This document shows, in pieces, positions 1 through 8,829 of a stretch of DNA of 64,000 nucleotides. Positions within the stretch are counted from its first letter, which is position 1. Every line of letters begins with the position of its first letter. Location: the NCBI GenBank assembly GCA_030065825.1, contig JASJCY010000034.1:1-64000 (forward strand). Reading direction: 5' to 3'. This DNA comes from Nostocaceae cyanobacterium. GTDB lineage: Bacteria > Cyanobacteriota > Cyanobacteriia > Cyanobacteriales > Nostocaceae. A program made the translations under genes and the position numbers. The notes under the pieces are model-generated. The model had not been told where the DNA came from, made no database searches, and saw nothing but the letters and a program-made list of their open reading frames with translations.

Positions 1-206
1 AATCCTTGTGGCAGTGGGTTTTTACCAGGATTGAGGTTAAACGTTGCCGCTTGGATAATGAAATTGGGAAAGCCCTGGGGGATTACCTTGATGAACAAAA
101 AGCACAAGGTAAACCCGTCCAGTTAGCCAGGGCAAGAACCTCAGCAAAAGGAGTTCAGCTACTTTTCAAGCATTTGGTTCAGGAATTGACCAACATTCAG
201 TACTAA
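1..206 (+). CDS. Hypothetical protein, C-terminal part entering from the left edge
   Basis: An open frame runs from the window edge (in phase from base 3) to a TAA at 204-206. About 67 residues are visible. They are basic and helical in character, with a stretch rich in Lys, Arg and Ala near the end. I do not recognise the family. The first possible start inside the window is a TTG at 6, with no visible ribosome binding site, so the gene probably begins outside. The stop lies one base before the GTG of the next frame, but that frame is a hydrolase remnant and functional coupling is unlikely. Confidence 0.35.
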   Translation, partial: SLWQWVFTRIEVKRCRLDNEIGKALGDYLDEQKAQGKPVQLARARTSAKGVQLLFKHLVQELTNIQY

Positions 207-207
207 A

Positions 208-747
208 GTGAAATTTTACATCTGGCAGGGAGGCATATATAACAATCTCGAAGATATTCTTAGATGGCAAGCAGCAGAATTTTGGAAGTTAGATGAAGAT
301 GCAATTACAAATTTCCAGCACCAATGTCCGTTGATGTACTGGACATACAAACAAATCAATCAGCTAATCATGGCTGCACATAGGGGTGATGATTTCTTTT
401 TGTTGGGGGATGGGAATTGGTCAAAGACTATTTTCTTAACTCCTTTGAAGCAACATTTCGATCATCCACCCTCAACTTTTGTCCACATGAAATGTCCAGT
501 ACTAATTTTGCATGGAGAGTTGGACCACAATACACCCCCTACAGAGGCATCCCTGATGCAACAAAAACTAATCCAGGCTGGAAATACCAATGTTACAACA
601 CATATTTTTCCTGGACTCGATCATAGTTTTCGCAGACTTGGGAAACCTGATGAGGATTTTGTAACAGCGATGAGTCTACCTCTTGCACCTGAAATGCCAG
701 AAGTACTCACAAGTTGGTTGCAAAATCAATTAAAGGATAAAGATTGA
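208..747 (+). pseudogene. Alpha/beta hydrolase, N-terminally truncated remnant
   Basis: The 179-residue frame matches only the C-terminal half of an alpha/beta hydrolase. A strand followed by the acid residue (LILHGELD, near residue 100) and the catalytic histidine (GLDHSF, near residue 135) are present, as in prolyl-oligopeptidase-like or dienelactone-hydrolase-like enzymes. The nucleophile elbow (G-x-S-x-G), which should come earlier, is absent, and family members are normally 250-300 residues or more. The only start is a GTG at 208 with no convincing Shine-Dalgarno sequence. I read this as a gene that lost its 5' half. A functional short protein cannot be excluded. Confidence 0.6.
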
Positions 748-779
748 TTGTGCTAGGAATACGGTATCGTTATCATTCA

Positions 780-887
780 TCAACATTGAGTTGCATTTGG
801 ATCTTCTTGATTATTAATGGCGATCTCTGTAACCACAGGTAAAGAAATACCGAGGATAGCAGCAATAGCAAATGTTTTTATTTTCAC
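780..887 (-). CDS. Possible small exported peptide (35 aa)
   Basis: A short frame starts with GTG (885-887) and has an AGGGA box about nine bases upstream. It encodes a positively charged start (MKIKTF), a hydrophobic run (AIAAILGISLPVV) and a short polar tail ending in Cys. This resembles a signal peptide or a small membrane peptide. There is no homology claim. It could equally be the surviving 5' end of a longer gene. It lies in an otherwise gene-free stretch between the hydrolase remnant and the DUF4278 gene. Confidence 0.3.
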   Translation of the reverse strand: MKIKTFAIAAILGISLPVVTEIAINNQEDPNATQC

Positions 888-1002
888 AATGATTTTTCCC
901 TAGAAGCGATAAGGGTTTATCTTTATATCAAATGTCTTAATTTTAACTTCAGAAAATAAAAATCGTCTATAGGAATCCGCTTTGATTTTTAAACGAAATT
1001 AG

Positions 1003-1113
1003 GACGGGCAAGGATGCCCATCCCACAGCAGGAATGCCCATCCCACAGCAAGAATGCCCATCCCACAGCAGGAATGGCGAAATTAGGACGGGCAAGGATG
1101 CCCATCCCACTTA
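1003..1113. repeat. Cluster of GGGATGGGCAT-type palindromic repeats
   Basis: The palindrome made of GACGGGCAAGGATGCC followed by CATCCCAC occurs complete at about 1003-1024 and again at 1089-1112. Between them are three shortened iterations that keep only AATGCCCATCCCACAG-like halves at about 19-base spacing. The same family recurs at 7801-7944, 8092-8116, 27713-27757, 47392-47416 and inside the element at 60811-60938. The rest of the 748-1313 gap shows only the small frame above and AT-rich DNA. Confidence 0.8.
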
Positions 1114-1313
1114 TAGTGTATTGGACAAAGCGTGAAAACTACTACAAGTATCTCTAGTATCACCGAAAGTACGTCATTCTACGCATTTTTTATTTTGTTC
1201 AGATGAAAATACTAATGGTAATTGCTGGGAATATTATAATCAGGCTTTGAAAAGAATAATATCAAACAATAGATATACTCTAGGAAAGAGTATCCCATAA
1301 CTGTTAATTTAGA

Positions 1314-1829
1314 TTAATATGCCCGACCCCTATACATACGCTTTTTGACAGTCTCTGGTTTAGTTGATAAAGAAGCCTGTTCATCGATACTCACCTTGTA
1401 AGTATTTCCTCGATAGCTCATTATCTTCTCTTGATTTATATCATCTGAGTGGGTATAATCTGACTGCGATTGTGGTTCAGAAGCAGAAGGGAGTTCAACA
1501 ATAGTTTCCTCCCCAAACCCTTCAAATACCATTTCAGACTTGGCTGGAGGAGGAACGACTTTGGGAGGAAGTGTAGGGGTTTGTGTTTGATTAATCACAC
1601 ATTCAGAAGGTTGGGATAACCACAAAGTCAATACAAGTCCCTCCCTCACCAATAAACACTTGATATTTTGCTGTTGATATTCCTTGCATATTTTTTCAGC
1701 AGCATCTTGGACTCGTTGAGAAAATGAGATACCCCGGGAATAGGATACACCATTCAAAGTCAGCCTATTGGAACCAGACTTGATTGCCCCGATGCTAGCT
1801 AGGTCAGATGCTATAATCATTTGCGTCAT
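1314..1829 (-). CDS. DUF4278-type protein, cyanobacteria-specific unknown
   Basis: The likely start is the ATG at 1829, giving 171 residues, because a strong AGGGAGG box lies about nine bases upstream; the frame also extends to 1901 but has no ribosome site there. Residues 1-75 form a mixed alpha/beta region of unknown function. A Pro/Ser-rich linker follows at about 80-130. The C-terminus carries two Tyr-Arg-Gly motifs (YRGNTYKVS and MYRGRAY), the signature I associate with the DUF4278 family of small cyanobacterial proteins. No role is known. It stands alone, with a repeat-rich 0.6 kb upstream of it. Confidence 0.6.
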   Translation of the reverse strand: MTQMIIASDLASIGAIKSGSNRLTLNGVSYSRGISFSQRVQDAAEKICKEYQQQNIKCLLVREGLVLTLWLSQPSECVINQTQTPTLPPKVVPPPAKSEMVFEGFGEETIVELPSASEPQSQSDYTHSDDINQEKIMSYRGNTYKVSIDEQASLSTKPETVKKRMYRGRAY

Positions 1830-2143
1830 TGTTAAAATCCTCCCTGTAGTCTTTTGCTGGGATAATGTACACAAAAGTACTTTGTCATCAAGTATTGACA
1901 AAATGACTTTAACCCTGGCTAATTTTCTTTCACCACAATTTATTTTACTAAATAAAATTACTGAATTACAAATTTTGCTAAATCAACATAAAAATTAGAG
2001 TTTTAGTCTTAGAAAACAAGCAATAGCTATTACACTAACCCTTGATAGTTAATAGCATTCCTTAGTTTATTGCCTCTTGAAGATAAAAATATATTGAAGT
2101 AATTTTAAAGATTCACCAAAAACCAAAATACTTTAGTAGTATT

Positions 2144-2427
2144 TACGCAACTGGCATATTGATAAGTAAGTAGGTGCTAATATTTCAAGCTATGTTAAGA
2201 AGTTTAAATGTAGGGTGTCCTGTCGCGTAGCGCAACGCACCATCAACAATTTAAGCTGCCGTACCCTCAGGCATAACACACACTAGATCAAATTTATATT
2301 TCTTCATATACATTGAATTTTTCTGCCGACTTACTTACTTTTTGTAGTAAAAGTTTTAACCCTTGTTTTAAGTAAGGGTGCGGTTTCTGCGCCCTTACGA
2401 AATAAAAATTAACTTACATAAGTCCTG
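2144..2427 (-). mobile_element. MITE-like element (AGGACTTACGCAA ends), with a nested second repeat
   Basis: The left end (TTTACGCAACTGGCATATT, 2150-2168) and the right end (ACTTACATAAGTCCT, about 2413-2427) match, in reverse orientation, the two ends of the cleaner copy at 56482-56607. Inside, 2209-2283 holds a different palindromic repeat beginning TGTAGGGTG and ending with a TAACACAC-type half; a similar unit lies at 55990-56057. This copy therefore looks older and interrupted by a second element. No gene is seen in 1902-2448. Confidence 0.5.
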
Positions 2428-2448
2428 TATGTATCAGATAAGTTACCT

Positions 2449-4194
2449 TTAGGTAGTTTTACGACGATGGTTAGCAGCCTGTGCTAACAAAGACTGGGCA
2501 AAAGCGATGGCATTACTTGCAGATTTTCCACCCGCTAACTGGGCTAATTCTTCCCGACGCTGATTTAAATTATCCAAAGCAGTCACCCGTACCACAGTGC
2601 GTTCTTTACTGTTTCCGTTGTTTTCTTTTTGACCTTTAATTTGATTAATAATTTGCTTATCAACCCGGAAATGACGGTCTGCCATTGCGGCTACTAAGGG
2701 TTGGTGAGTCACACATAATACCTGCTGTTCTTGGCTAAGTTGGTGTAACTTTTCGGCAATCGTCTGGGCAACTTTTCCGGAAACTCCCACATCAATTTCA
2801 TCAAACACCATTGTTCCCGGTGCATCTGTTTGGGAAAAGCAGGCTTTTAGGGCTAGCAAGAACCGACTCATTTCTCCCCCAGAAGCAATTGCTGATAAAG
2901 GCTGTAGGGGTTCTCCGGGGTTGGGACTAAACATAAAGGTAATTTTGTCTGCACCTGTTGCTGTGGGGGAGATAGGTGCAACCTCCACTTGAAACTGCAC
3001 CTTTTCCATTGCCAAGGGTTTCAGTTCCCGGAGTAATTCCGCTTCTAATTCCGTTGCGGTGATGCGACGTAACACCGTTAAGCGATCGCAAATTTGTATT
3101 AGCTGCTGCCAGAATTCCTGCTGTTGTGCTTCCAGACTTTCAATGGACTGTTCGCTGTCGTTGAGTTCCGCTAATTCTGCTTCAATTTGATTATAATAGG
3201 CGATGGCATCGGCAAGGGTGGGACCATACTTACGGCAAATCTGCTTTAATTCCCGGATTCGCTCTTCTACCTCCTCTAAACGCTGGGGATCTGCCTCCAA
3301 AGCCTCCCCATAGATATTAATCTGCCGTGCCACTTCTGTCACCGTTGCTTGGGCATCTCGTAGAGATTCTAACAGGGGTTGCAACTGGGAATCATACTCT
3401 ACCATGTGATTGAGATTCCCCTCGCTGTCTGCCAACAAATCAGTTACCGTTGCTGCTTCCCCATCATTTTGGTACAGGGCTTGGTAAATTTTGTAACTCA
3501 TCTGTTGGAGTTCCACCACATGGTTGAGACGTTGGTGTTCTTGTTGTAATTGTTCTAATTCCTCAGCTTCGTTGAGGTTAGCCTCCGTAAGTTCCTTTTG
3601 TTGATAGGTCAGCAAATCTAATTTGTGCAACCGTTCCCTTTCAGTAGTGCGTCGTTGTTCTAGGGTTTGATGCACTTGCTGATAAGTGCTAAAAGCAACT
3701 GCCACCTCTTGACGTTCCTGCCACAGGGCATCCCCACCATAAGCATCCAACCAATCCCGCACTTGTGCCGACTGTCCCACCTGTACCGTTTGTCCTTGGG
3801 CAGTAATTTCCACCAAGCGATCGCGCAACCCTGTCATTAACTGTCGATTCACCAACACACCATTGATGCGAGAACGACTACGTAAACTTCCGGATGTGGT
3901 AGTAATTTCTCGACTAATAACTACTGAATTTCCATCCATCAGTTCGATTTCTTGCTCGCTTAACCAAACACCCAAGATAGAATTTAAGCTAAAGCTAGCT
4001 TCTACCATTGACCTATTTGTGCCAGTGCGAATTACTCTACTGGAAACTTTGCCACCCAAAACAGCATCAATAGCATCAAGGATAATCGATTTTCCTGCGC
4101 CAGTTTCTCCAGTGAGGACATTCAATCCAGCGCCAAATTCTAGTTCTAGTTTGTCAATTAGGGCAAAGTTTTCAATCCGCAACAGAGATAACAT
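2449..4194 (-). CDS. recN: DNA repair protein RecN
   Basis: This is an SMC-like ATPase of double-strand break repair, 581 residues against a usual 550-580. The Walker A motif GETGAGKS is at residues 29-36. A long central coiled coil with a hinge spans about 155-390. The ABC-type signature region (ASGGEMSRF, about 437) and the Walker B segment FDEIDVGVSG (about 465) follow, then the D-loop/H-loop part (CVTHQPLVAA). All ATPase elements look intact. The gene is monocistronic: repeats lie downstream, and a 592-base gap with no recognisable gene separates it from the divergent UbiB-family gene. In cyanobacteria RecN is expected in the cytosol at recombination foci. Confidence 0.97.
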   Translation of the reverse strand: MLSLLRIENFALIDKLELEFGAGLNVLTGETGAGKSIILDAIDAVLGGKVSSRVIRTGTNRSMVEASFSLNSILGVWLSEQEIELMDGNSVVISREITTTSGSLRSRSRINGVLVNRQLMTGLRDRLVEITAQGQTVQVGQSAQVRDWLDAYGGDALWQERQEVAVAFSTYQQVHQTLEQRRTTERERLHKLDLLTYQQKELTEANLNEAEELEQLQQEHQRLNHVVELQQMSYKIYQALYQNDGEAATVTDLLADSEGNLNHMVEYDSQLQPLLESLRDAQATVTEVARQINIYGEALEADPQRLEEVEERIRELKQICRKYGPTLADAIAYYNQIEAELAELNDSEQSIESLEAQQQEFWQQLIQICDRLTVLRRITATELEAELLRELKPLAMEKVQFQVEVAPISPTATGADKITFMFSPNPGEPLQPLSAIASGGEMSRFLLALKACFSQTDAPGTMVFDEIDVGVSGKVAQTIAEKLHQLSQEQQVLCVTHQPLVAAMADRHFRVDKQIINQIKGQKENNGNSKERTVVRVTALDNLNQRREELAQLAGGKSASNAIAFAQSLLAQAANHRRKTT

Positions 4195-4786
4195 TCAGGC
4201 AAATTCTCCGTGAAGGCAGACGCAGGATATTAGTTAGGAAGTCCGTAGGGGTGCGGTTTGTGCACCAGTCCAGAGTTAGGAGTTGGGAATTTTCAATCTG
4301 ACGCTACATCTTGCGTCTTTCTGATAACATTTTTATGATTGTAACTCTCTCATTATTCATACCCTGTTCTCAGATATACGTCAGTTGTTTGTTATTTCAA
4401 TTGCTACTGATGTGAAAAAGTCAACAATGGCACATGGTAATTGGTGATGGCATTCGCAATCAGGCATTACTATTGAATAGGTACACTCAATTTAGGGAAT
4501 AGGAAATAGTAGAAAATAAATTATCCCATGTTGTGCGATGGAGAGCAACGCCATGGGCAATCCCTTAGAAGTTTCCCAAACCTAACAGTTTGAACCTACT
4601 TCATCCTAGCCTGTGGACTCCGGCAAACTCCATACAAACTTCTTGTTTCAACTTTCACCCTACCCTTTGAGTTCTGCTTTGCGGTACATCCTTCACCTTT
4701 CAAAATTATGTCTATCGTAGGAATGCTCCTTGCTGAAGATATTGTTACAATAGTTAACATATTAACGCCGACACGGTGGTGAGTTC
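4195..4786. other. Divergent intergenic region, no gene seen
   Basis: This 592-base region separates divergent recN and the UbiB-family gene and must hold both promoters. I see no convincing small reading frame or RNA fold. It contains a fragment of the AAATAAATTATCCCA arm repeat at about 4512-4530, which is also found beside REP palindromes at 7.9, 27.7, 47.2 and 57.8 kb. Confidence 0.5.
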
Positions 4787-6787
4787 ATGATTGTCAAGAC
4801 AGTTTCCCCCAATCCCCCAGCAACTAAACCAGAAGTAGTACCAGAAAATGGTGCCCAGCCATCTAATATGAATTTAGCAGTGCCAGTGCATCCCACACAC
4901 AAAGCACCGGTGAACTCACAATTAGAACCAGAAACCCTGCGTTACAATGCCCAGGAAATAAAGGCATATTATCAAAGCCGTCCCCTGCAAGTTTTGCAGC
5001 GGATTATAACAGTGTTAAGACCCACTGTTGGTTTTGTATTTGGTTTATGGTGGGATAGTAAACGGGGAATTGCCGTCAAAAGTGAGCATCGTCGTGCCAT
5101 TCAGCTAAGAGAACTCTTAACTCAACTAGGACCAGCTTACATCAAAATTGGACAAGCTCTATCCACACGACCGGATTTGGTTCCGCCAATATACCTAGAT
5201 GAGTTAACGAAACTGCAAGATCAGTTACCTCCATTTGCTAACGAAATTGCCTACCAGTTTATTGAAGAAGAATTGGGGGATACTCCCGAAAATATTTACG
5301 CCGAACTATCGCCACAACCCATTGCTGCTGCTTCTTTAGGGCAGGTTTATAAAGCCAAGTTGAAAACAGGTGAGGAAGTCGCTGTTAAAGTCCAACGTCC
5401 GGACTTACGGGAGAGAATTACCATTGACTTGTATATTTTACGACGATTAGCAGCATGGGCACAGAAAAAAGTCAAGCGCGTGCGCAGTGACTTAGTAGGC
5501 ATCCTGGATGAATTAGGCGATCGCATCTTTGAGGAGATGGACTACATTCACGAAGGAGAAAATGCCGAGCGCTTCTATAAACTATATGGTCATATTAAAG
5601 ACATATATGTGCCGAAAATTTACTGGGAGTACACCAACCGTCGCGTGCTGACAATGGAGTGGATCAACGGCACCAAGTTGACCCAACCAAAAGAGATTGC
5701 AGCCCAAGGTATAGATGCTCGTTATTTAATTGAAGTGGGTGTACAATGTTCCCTGCGGCAGCTTTTAGAACATGGATTTTTCCACGCCGATCCCCATCCT
5801 GGGAACTTATTAGCCACCCCAGAAGGTAAATTAGCTTACCTCGACTTTGGGATGATGAGTGAAGTTAAGCCACCCCAGCGCTATGGTTTAATTGAAGCAA
5901 TTGTCCACGTCGTTAACCGCGATTTTGAAGGCTTAGCATACGATTACGTCAAATTAGACTTTTTATCCCCTGACACCGATTTAACACCTATTATTCCGGC
6001 TTTTGGTAGGGTATTTGCGGATGCCCAGGGAGCAAGTGTTGCCCAGTTAAATATTAAAAGCATCACCGATGAACTCTCGGCTTTGATGTATGAATATCCC
6101 TTCCGTGTACCACCCTACTATGCGTTAATTATTCGTTCCTTGGTTACCCTGGAAGGTATTGCTATATATATCGATCCCAACTTTAAAGTCCTCAGTGAAG
6201 CTTATCCCTACGTCGCTAAACGGCTATTAACCGATCCATCGGTGGAGTTAAGAACCTCCTTAAGAGATTTGTTATTTAAAGAAGGTAGTTTTCGTTGGAA
6301 TCGTTTAGAAAACCTGTTAAAAAATGCCCGCAAAAATCAAGATTACGATTTGAACTTAGTATTAAATCAAGCAGTAGACTTTCTCAGTTCCGAACGTGGT
6401 TCATTTATTCGCGATCGCCTTGTGGATGAGTTTGTCAAAACTGTGGATGCTTTGGGTAAAAATGTATTGCACAACTTCACATATTTACTGCGGGAACAGG
6501 TGGGAATTACAGCAGTAAACCAAACTCCAGCTGCTACAGTTGAACAACAACAGACTTTAGAACATATCAAACGGATATTAACAATTCTTCAACAAACCCG
6601 TGGCTTCGATCCTGCGAAACTTGCACCACAGGTTGTTCAAGTTGTTTTCAATCCAGGGGTACAACGTTTAGGACAACAAATTGCTAATCAGTTGTTGCAA
6701 AAAGCCGTAGCCAAGTTGATTCGAGAATTATTGATATCGGAAGAAGTTGTCAATAATCAGCAACAAGCAACCTTGAATAATCCATAA
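4787..6787 (+). CDS. AarF/ABC1/UbiB family atypical kinase
   Basis: This is a 666-residue ABC1K protein. The N-terminal extension carries the family's KxGQ-type motif (KIGQALSTRPDLVPP, about 121-135). The alanine-rich nucleotide loop and lysine segment follow (AAASLGQVYKAKL then VAVKVQRP, about 180-205), then the catalytic loop HADPHPGNLL (about 333-342) and the DFG-like metal site YLDFGMM (about 351-357). Such proteins support isoprenoid quinone or tocopherol metabolism and stress responses and act at membranes. The C-terminal 150 residues contain hydrophobic helices. The start ATG at 4787 follows a GGTGGTGAG box. A tandem hairpin array starts 14 bases after the stop. Several paralogues are normal in cyanobacteria, so no symbol is given. 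Confidence 0.93.
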   Translation: MIVKTVSPNPPATKPEVVPENGAQPSNMNLAVPVHPTHKAPVNSQLEPETLRYNAQEIKAYYQSRPLQVLQRIITVLRPTVGFVFGLWWDSKRGIAVKSEHRRAIQLRELLTQLGPAYIKIGQALSTRPDLVPPIYLDELTKLQDQLPPFANEIAYQFIEEELGDTPENIYAELSPQPIAAASLGQVYKAKLKTGEEVAVKVQRPDLRERITIDLYILRRLAAWAQKKVKRVRSDLVGILDELGDRIFEEMDYIHEGENAERFYKLYGHIKDIYVPKIYWEYTNRRVLTMEWINGTKLTQPKEIAAQGIDARYLIEVGVQCSLRQLLEHGFFHADPHPGNLLATPEGKLAYLDFGMMSEVKPPQRYGLIEAIVHVVNRDFEGLAYDYVKLDFLSPDTDLTPIIPAFGRVFADAQGASVAQLNIKSITDELSALMYEYPFRVPPYYALIIRSLVTLEGIAIYIDPNFKVLSEAYPYVAKRLLTDPSVELRTSLRDLLFKEGSFRWNRLENLLKNARKNQDYDLNLVLNQAVDFLSSERGSFIRDRLVDEFVKTVDALGKNVLHNFTYLLREQVGITAVNQTPAATVEQQQTLEHIKRILTILQQTRGFDPAKLAPQVVQVVFNPGVQRLGQQIANQLLQKAVAKLIRELLISEEVVNNQQQATLNNP

Positions 6788-6801
6788 TTTGGTAAACGGT
6801 A

Positions 6802-7172
6802 ATGGATCTACTCTCGTTTCCAGTTTCTGACTGGAAATGTACCTTCATGGGGTTTTGCTGTCAACCAATGGATCTACTCTCGTTTCCAGTTTCTAACTGG
6901 AAATGTACCTCCACGTGGTTTTGCCGTCAACCAATGGATCTACTCTCGTTTCCAGTTTCTAACTGGAAATGTACCTCCACGTGGTTTTGCCGTCAACCAA
7001 TGGATCTACTCTCGTTTCCAGTTTCTAACTGGAAATGTACCTCCATGCGGCTCTGCCGTCAACAACCCCCAGCAACCCACCACGGCATTACTCTCGTTTC
7101 CAGTTTCTAACTGGAAATGTACATCCACTCGGCTCTGCCGTCAACAACCCCCAGCAACCCACCACGGCATTC
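6802..7172. repeat. Tandem array of a hairpin repeat (66-bp units)
   Basis: Four units of 66 bases start at 6802, 6868, 6934 and 7000, followed by a fifth and a diverged end at 82-base spacing (7090). Each contains CTCTCG, then a perfect 9-bp inverted repeat TTTCCAGTT / AACTGGAAA around the loop TCT (first copy loop TCT with one stem change). The last two units carry an extra CAACCCCCAGCAACCCACC segment. Because 66 is divisible by three, the array reads as an open frame, but it has no protein character beyond the repeat. It directly follows the kinase stop and could act as a 3' end or RNA-stabilising structure. Confidence 0.9.
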
Positions 7173-7289
7173 CCAAGTCTTGAACCAATTGGAACGAGAT
7201 AAAAATCTAAAATTCAAAAGTCAAATTGCATAAACTTTCAGAGTCATACATATCGAGTATATGTAAGCATTTCAAATGGACTCTGAAAA

Positions 7290-7769
7290 ATGAAATTATT
7301 AACTCTAAGTTCCAAAGTAATTTTAGGAAGTTTTATTGCCCTCAGCCTTTTTCCTATTCCTCAAAAACCTGCCAATGCTGCAATTAATTGTAGTGCAGTT
7401 GAATCCTTTGGTAATGCTTTGAAATCCCAAATTTTGACAGAAATTAACAATGAAATAGCAGGGGAAAGCTACAAGATAAATCGTCGCAAAACTCTAAAAA
7501 TTCATGGAGTAGAAGATATTTCCTTTAATGGATGTCGTATCAAAGCTAAAACCAAGGTAACTTTAAAGCGAAAAATCCGCCGCGATGCCCATGGAAATAT
7601 AAAAATACGTGCAGATATTACCTCCTTTGACTTAGCTGGAAAGCGATTATGCTATAAAAATGCCAAAGTTACTGATGTCAGTTTGAGTAGAACCTTGGGT
7701 ATTGGTGAACGTGTTTATAGGTGGGCAGCAAATAAAGCACTTCCTAATGGAAAATGCTTAAATCTGTAA
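7290..7769 (+). CDS. Exported protein of unknown function
   Basis: This is a 159-residue frame with a clear signal peptide: a basic start, a hydrophobic core (ILGSFIALSLFPI) and probable cleavage after ANA at residue 30. The mature part is about 129 residues, strongly basic, and has four cysteines (near residues 34, 82, 127 and 156), which could form two disulfides. The alternation of residues suggests beta strands. I do not recognise a family. The gene is alone, with hairpin repeats on both sides, and the ribosome site is weak. Codon use is AT-rich but not unlike the neighbours. Confidence 0.65.
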   Translation: MKLLTLSSKVILGSFIALSLFPIPQKPANAAINCSAVESFGNALKSQILTEINNEIAGESYKINRRKTLKIHGVEDISFNGCRIKAKTKVTLKRKIRRDAHGNIKIRADITSFDLAGKRLCYKNAKVTDVSLSRTLGIGERVYRWAANKALPNGKCLNL

Positions 7770-7800
7770 CAGAATTCCAATTAAAAATATATTCCAAAAT

Positions 7801-8116
7801 ATCTTGTGGGATGGGCATCCTTGCCCGTCCTCAATATGCTGTAAGGACTGTTTAATAACGTTTGTATCTTAATCATAATTTGTGATTATATCTTGTGGGA
7901 TGGGCATCCTTGCCCGTCCTCAATATGGAGTAAGGAGTGTTTAAAGTATCCTATATTTGGGGCACAAGCATTGTGCCCCTACAAATTTATTGTTGTATTT
8001 GGGATAATTTATTTTTTGGTATTCCCTTACCTTGAACATCAAATATAGGGGTTTTCACGCTTATGAAATACAAGAGAATTAGTCGAAGTCAGACGGGCAG
8101 GGATGCCCATCCCACT
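7801..8116. repeat. Two 55-bp direct repeats plus REP-type palindromes
   Basis: Positions 7801-7855 and 7890-7944 are near-identical 55-base direct copies holding the GGGATGGGCATCC/TTGCCCGTCC palindrome and a shared tail (CAATATG..GTAAGGA.TGTTTAA). A GGGGCACAAGCATTGTGCC palindrome follows at 7960-7982, with a GGGATAATTTATTTTTTGG arm at about 8003-8029. A further GGGCAGGGATGCCCATCCC copy is at 8094-8114. No gene is seen in 7770-8155. Confidence 0.85.
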
Positions 8117-8155
8117 GATTGTTCAATTGCAAATTCTAATTTTATCCTTTACCCT

Positions 8156-8674
8156 TTATCCTTCACTTTTCTCCTCTTCTTCTTGTGGAGTTTCTTGTTT
8201 AGGATCTCGTTTGAGATTTTCTTCTAATGCTTGAATTTGTTCGCGACGGGCTTCTAATTCCAAGGTACGACGGGCTAAATCTTGGTTATCCAAAGTAAGT
8301 TTTTGTCGCCACTGTTCCGCTTGTTCTCTTTCCTTCTGTAAAGACTCAGGGGTAACACCGAGACGCAAATAAGTTTGCACCAGGTGCAATATCCAGTTAG
8401 TGGCTTCTTCTAGTTTTTCAATGTCTCCAGAAGAGGAAAGTTGTACTAACACCAGCAATTTTTCCTTTAAATACAAATCAAAGCTATTATTTCCAACTTC
8501 TGGTTTAGGAAACTGACGTCCAATTCTAATATTACGGGAGTTTCCTTTTCCTAATAGGATTAGAGACTCCTCTGGAATCAACACCCAGCAGTTTTCAGCT
8601 TCTTGACGTGCCAATAACCGTAACTGATACTGGTCTAAAAATTCATTTTTATGCACCTGGGCTAGATAAAGCAT
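8156..8674 (-). CDS. Hypothetical cyanobacterial protein with C-terminal coiled coil
   Basis: The protein has 172 residues. Residues 1-105 look like a compact alpha/beta domain that opens MLYLAQVHKNEFL. From about 108 to 165 the sequence is a highly charged continuous helix rich in Glu, Gln, Lys and Arg, typical of a coiled coil, and it ends in an acidic tail. No family name is recognised with certainty. The gene lies 155 bases downstream of valS on the same strand, so co-transcription is possible, but there is no functional hint. Confidence 0.7.
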   Translation of the reverse strand: MLYLAQVHKNEFLDQYQLRLLARQEAENCWVLIPEESLILLGKGNSRNIRIGRQFPKPEVGNNSFDLYLKEKLLVLVQLSSSGDIEKLEEATNWILHLVQTYLRLGVTPESLQKEREQAEQWRQKLTLDNQDLARRTLELEARREQIQALEENLKRDPKQETPQEEEEKSEG

Positions 8675-8829
8675 GAGTCCTGAGTCTTTAAATCTTGAGT
8701 TGAGAATCCTAAGTTTGAAGTTTTGAGTTTAGGGTTTTGAGTAGTTAATTTCAAGTTTAGAGGAACTAGACTACAACTCATCACCCACCACTCCTTAACT
8801 TCTCACCGCAACTCAGCAATATGATTTGT

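Noticed and set aside
6802-7110. Open frame of 102 codons with a 22-residue repeat
   Set aside because: It is the translation of the 66-bp hairpin array; the frame stays open only because the unit length is divisible by three.
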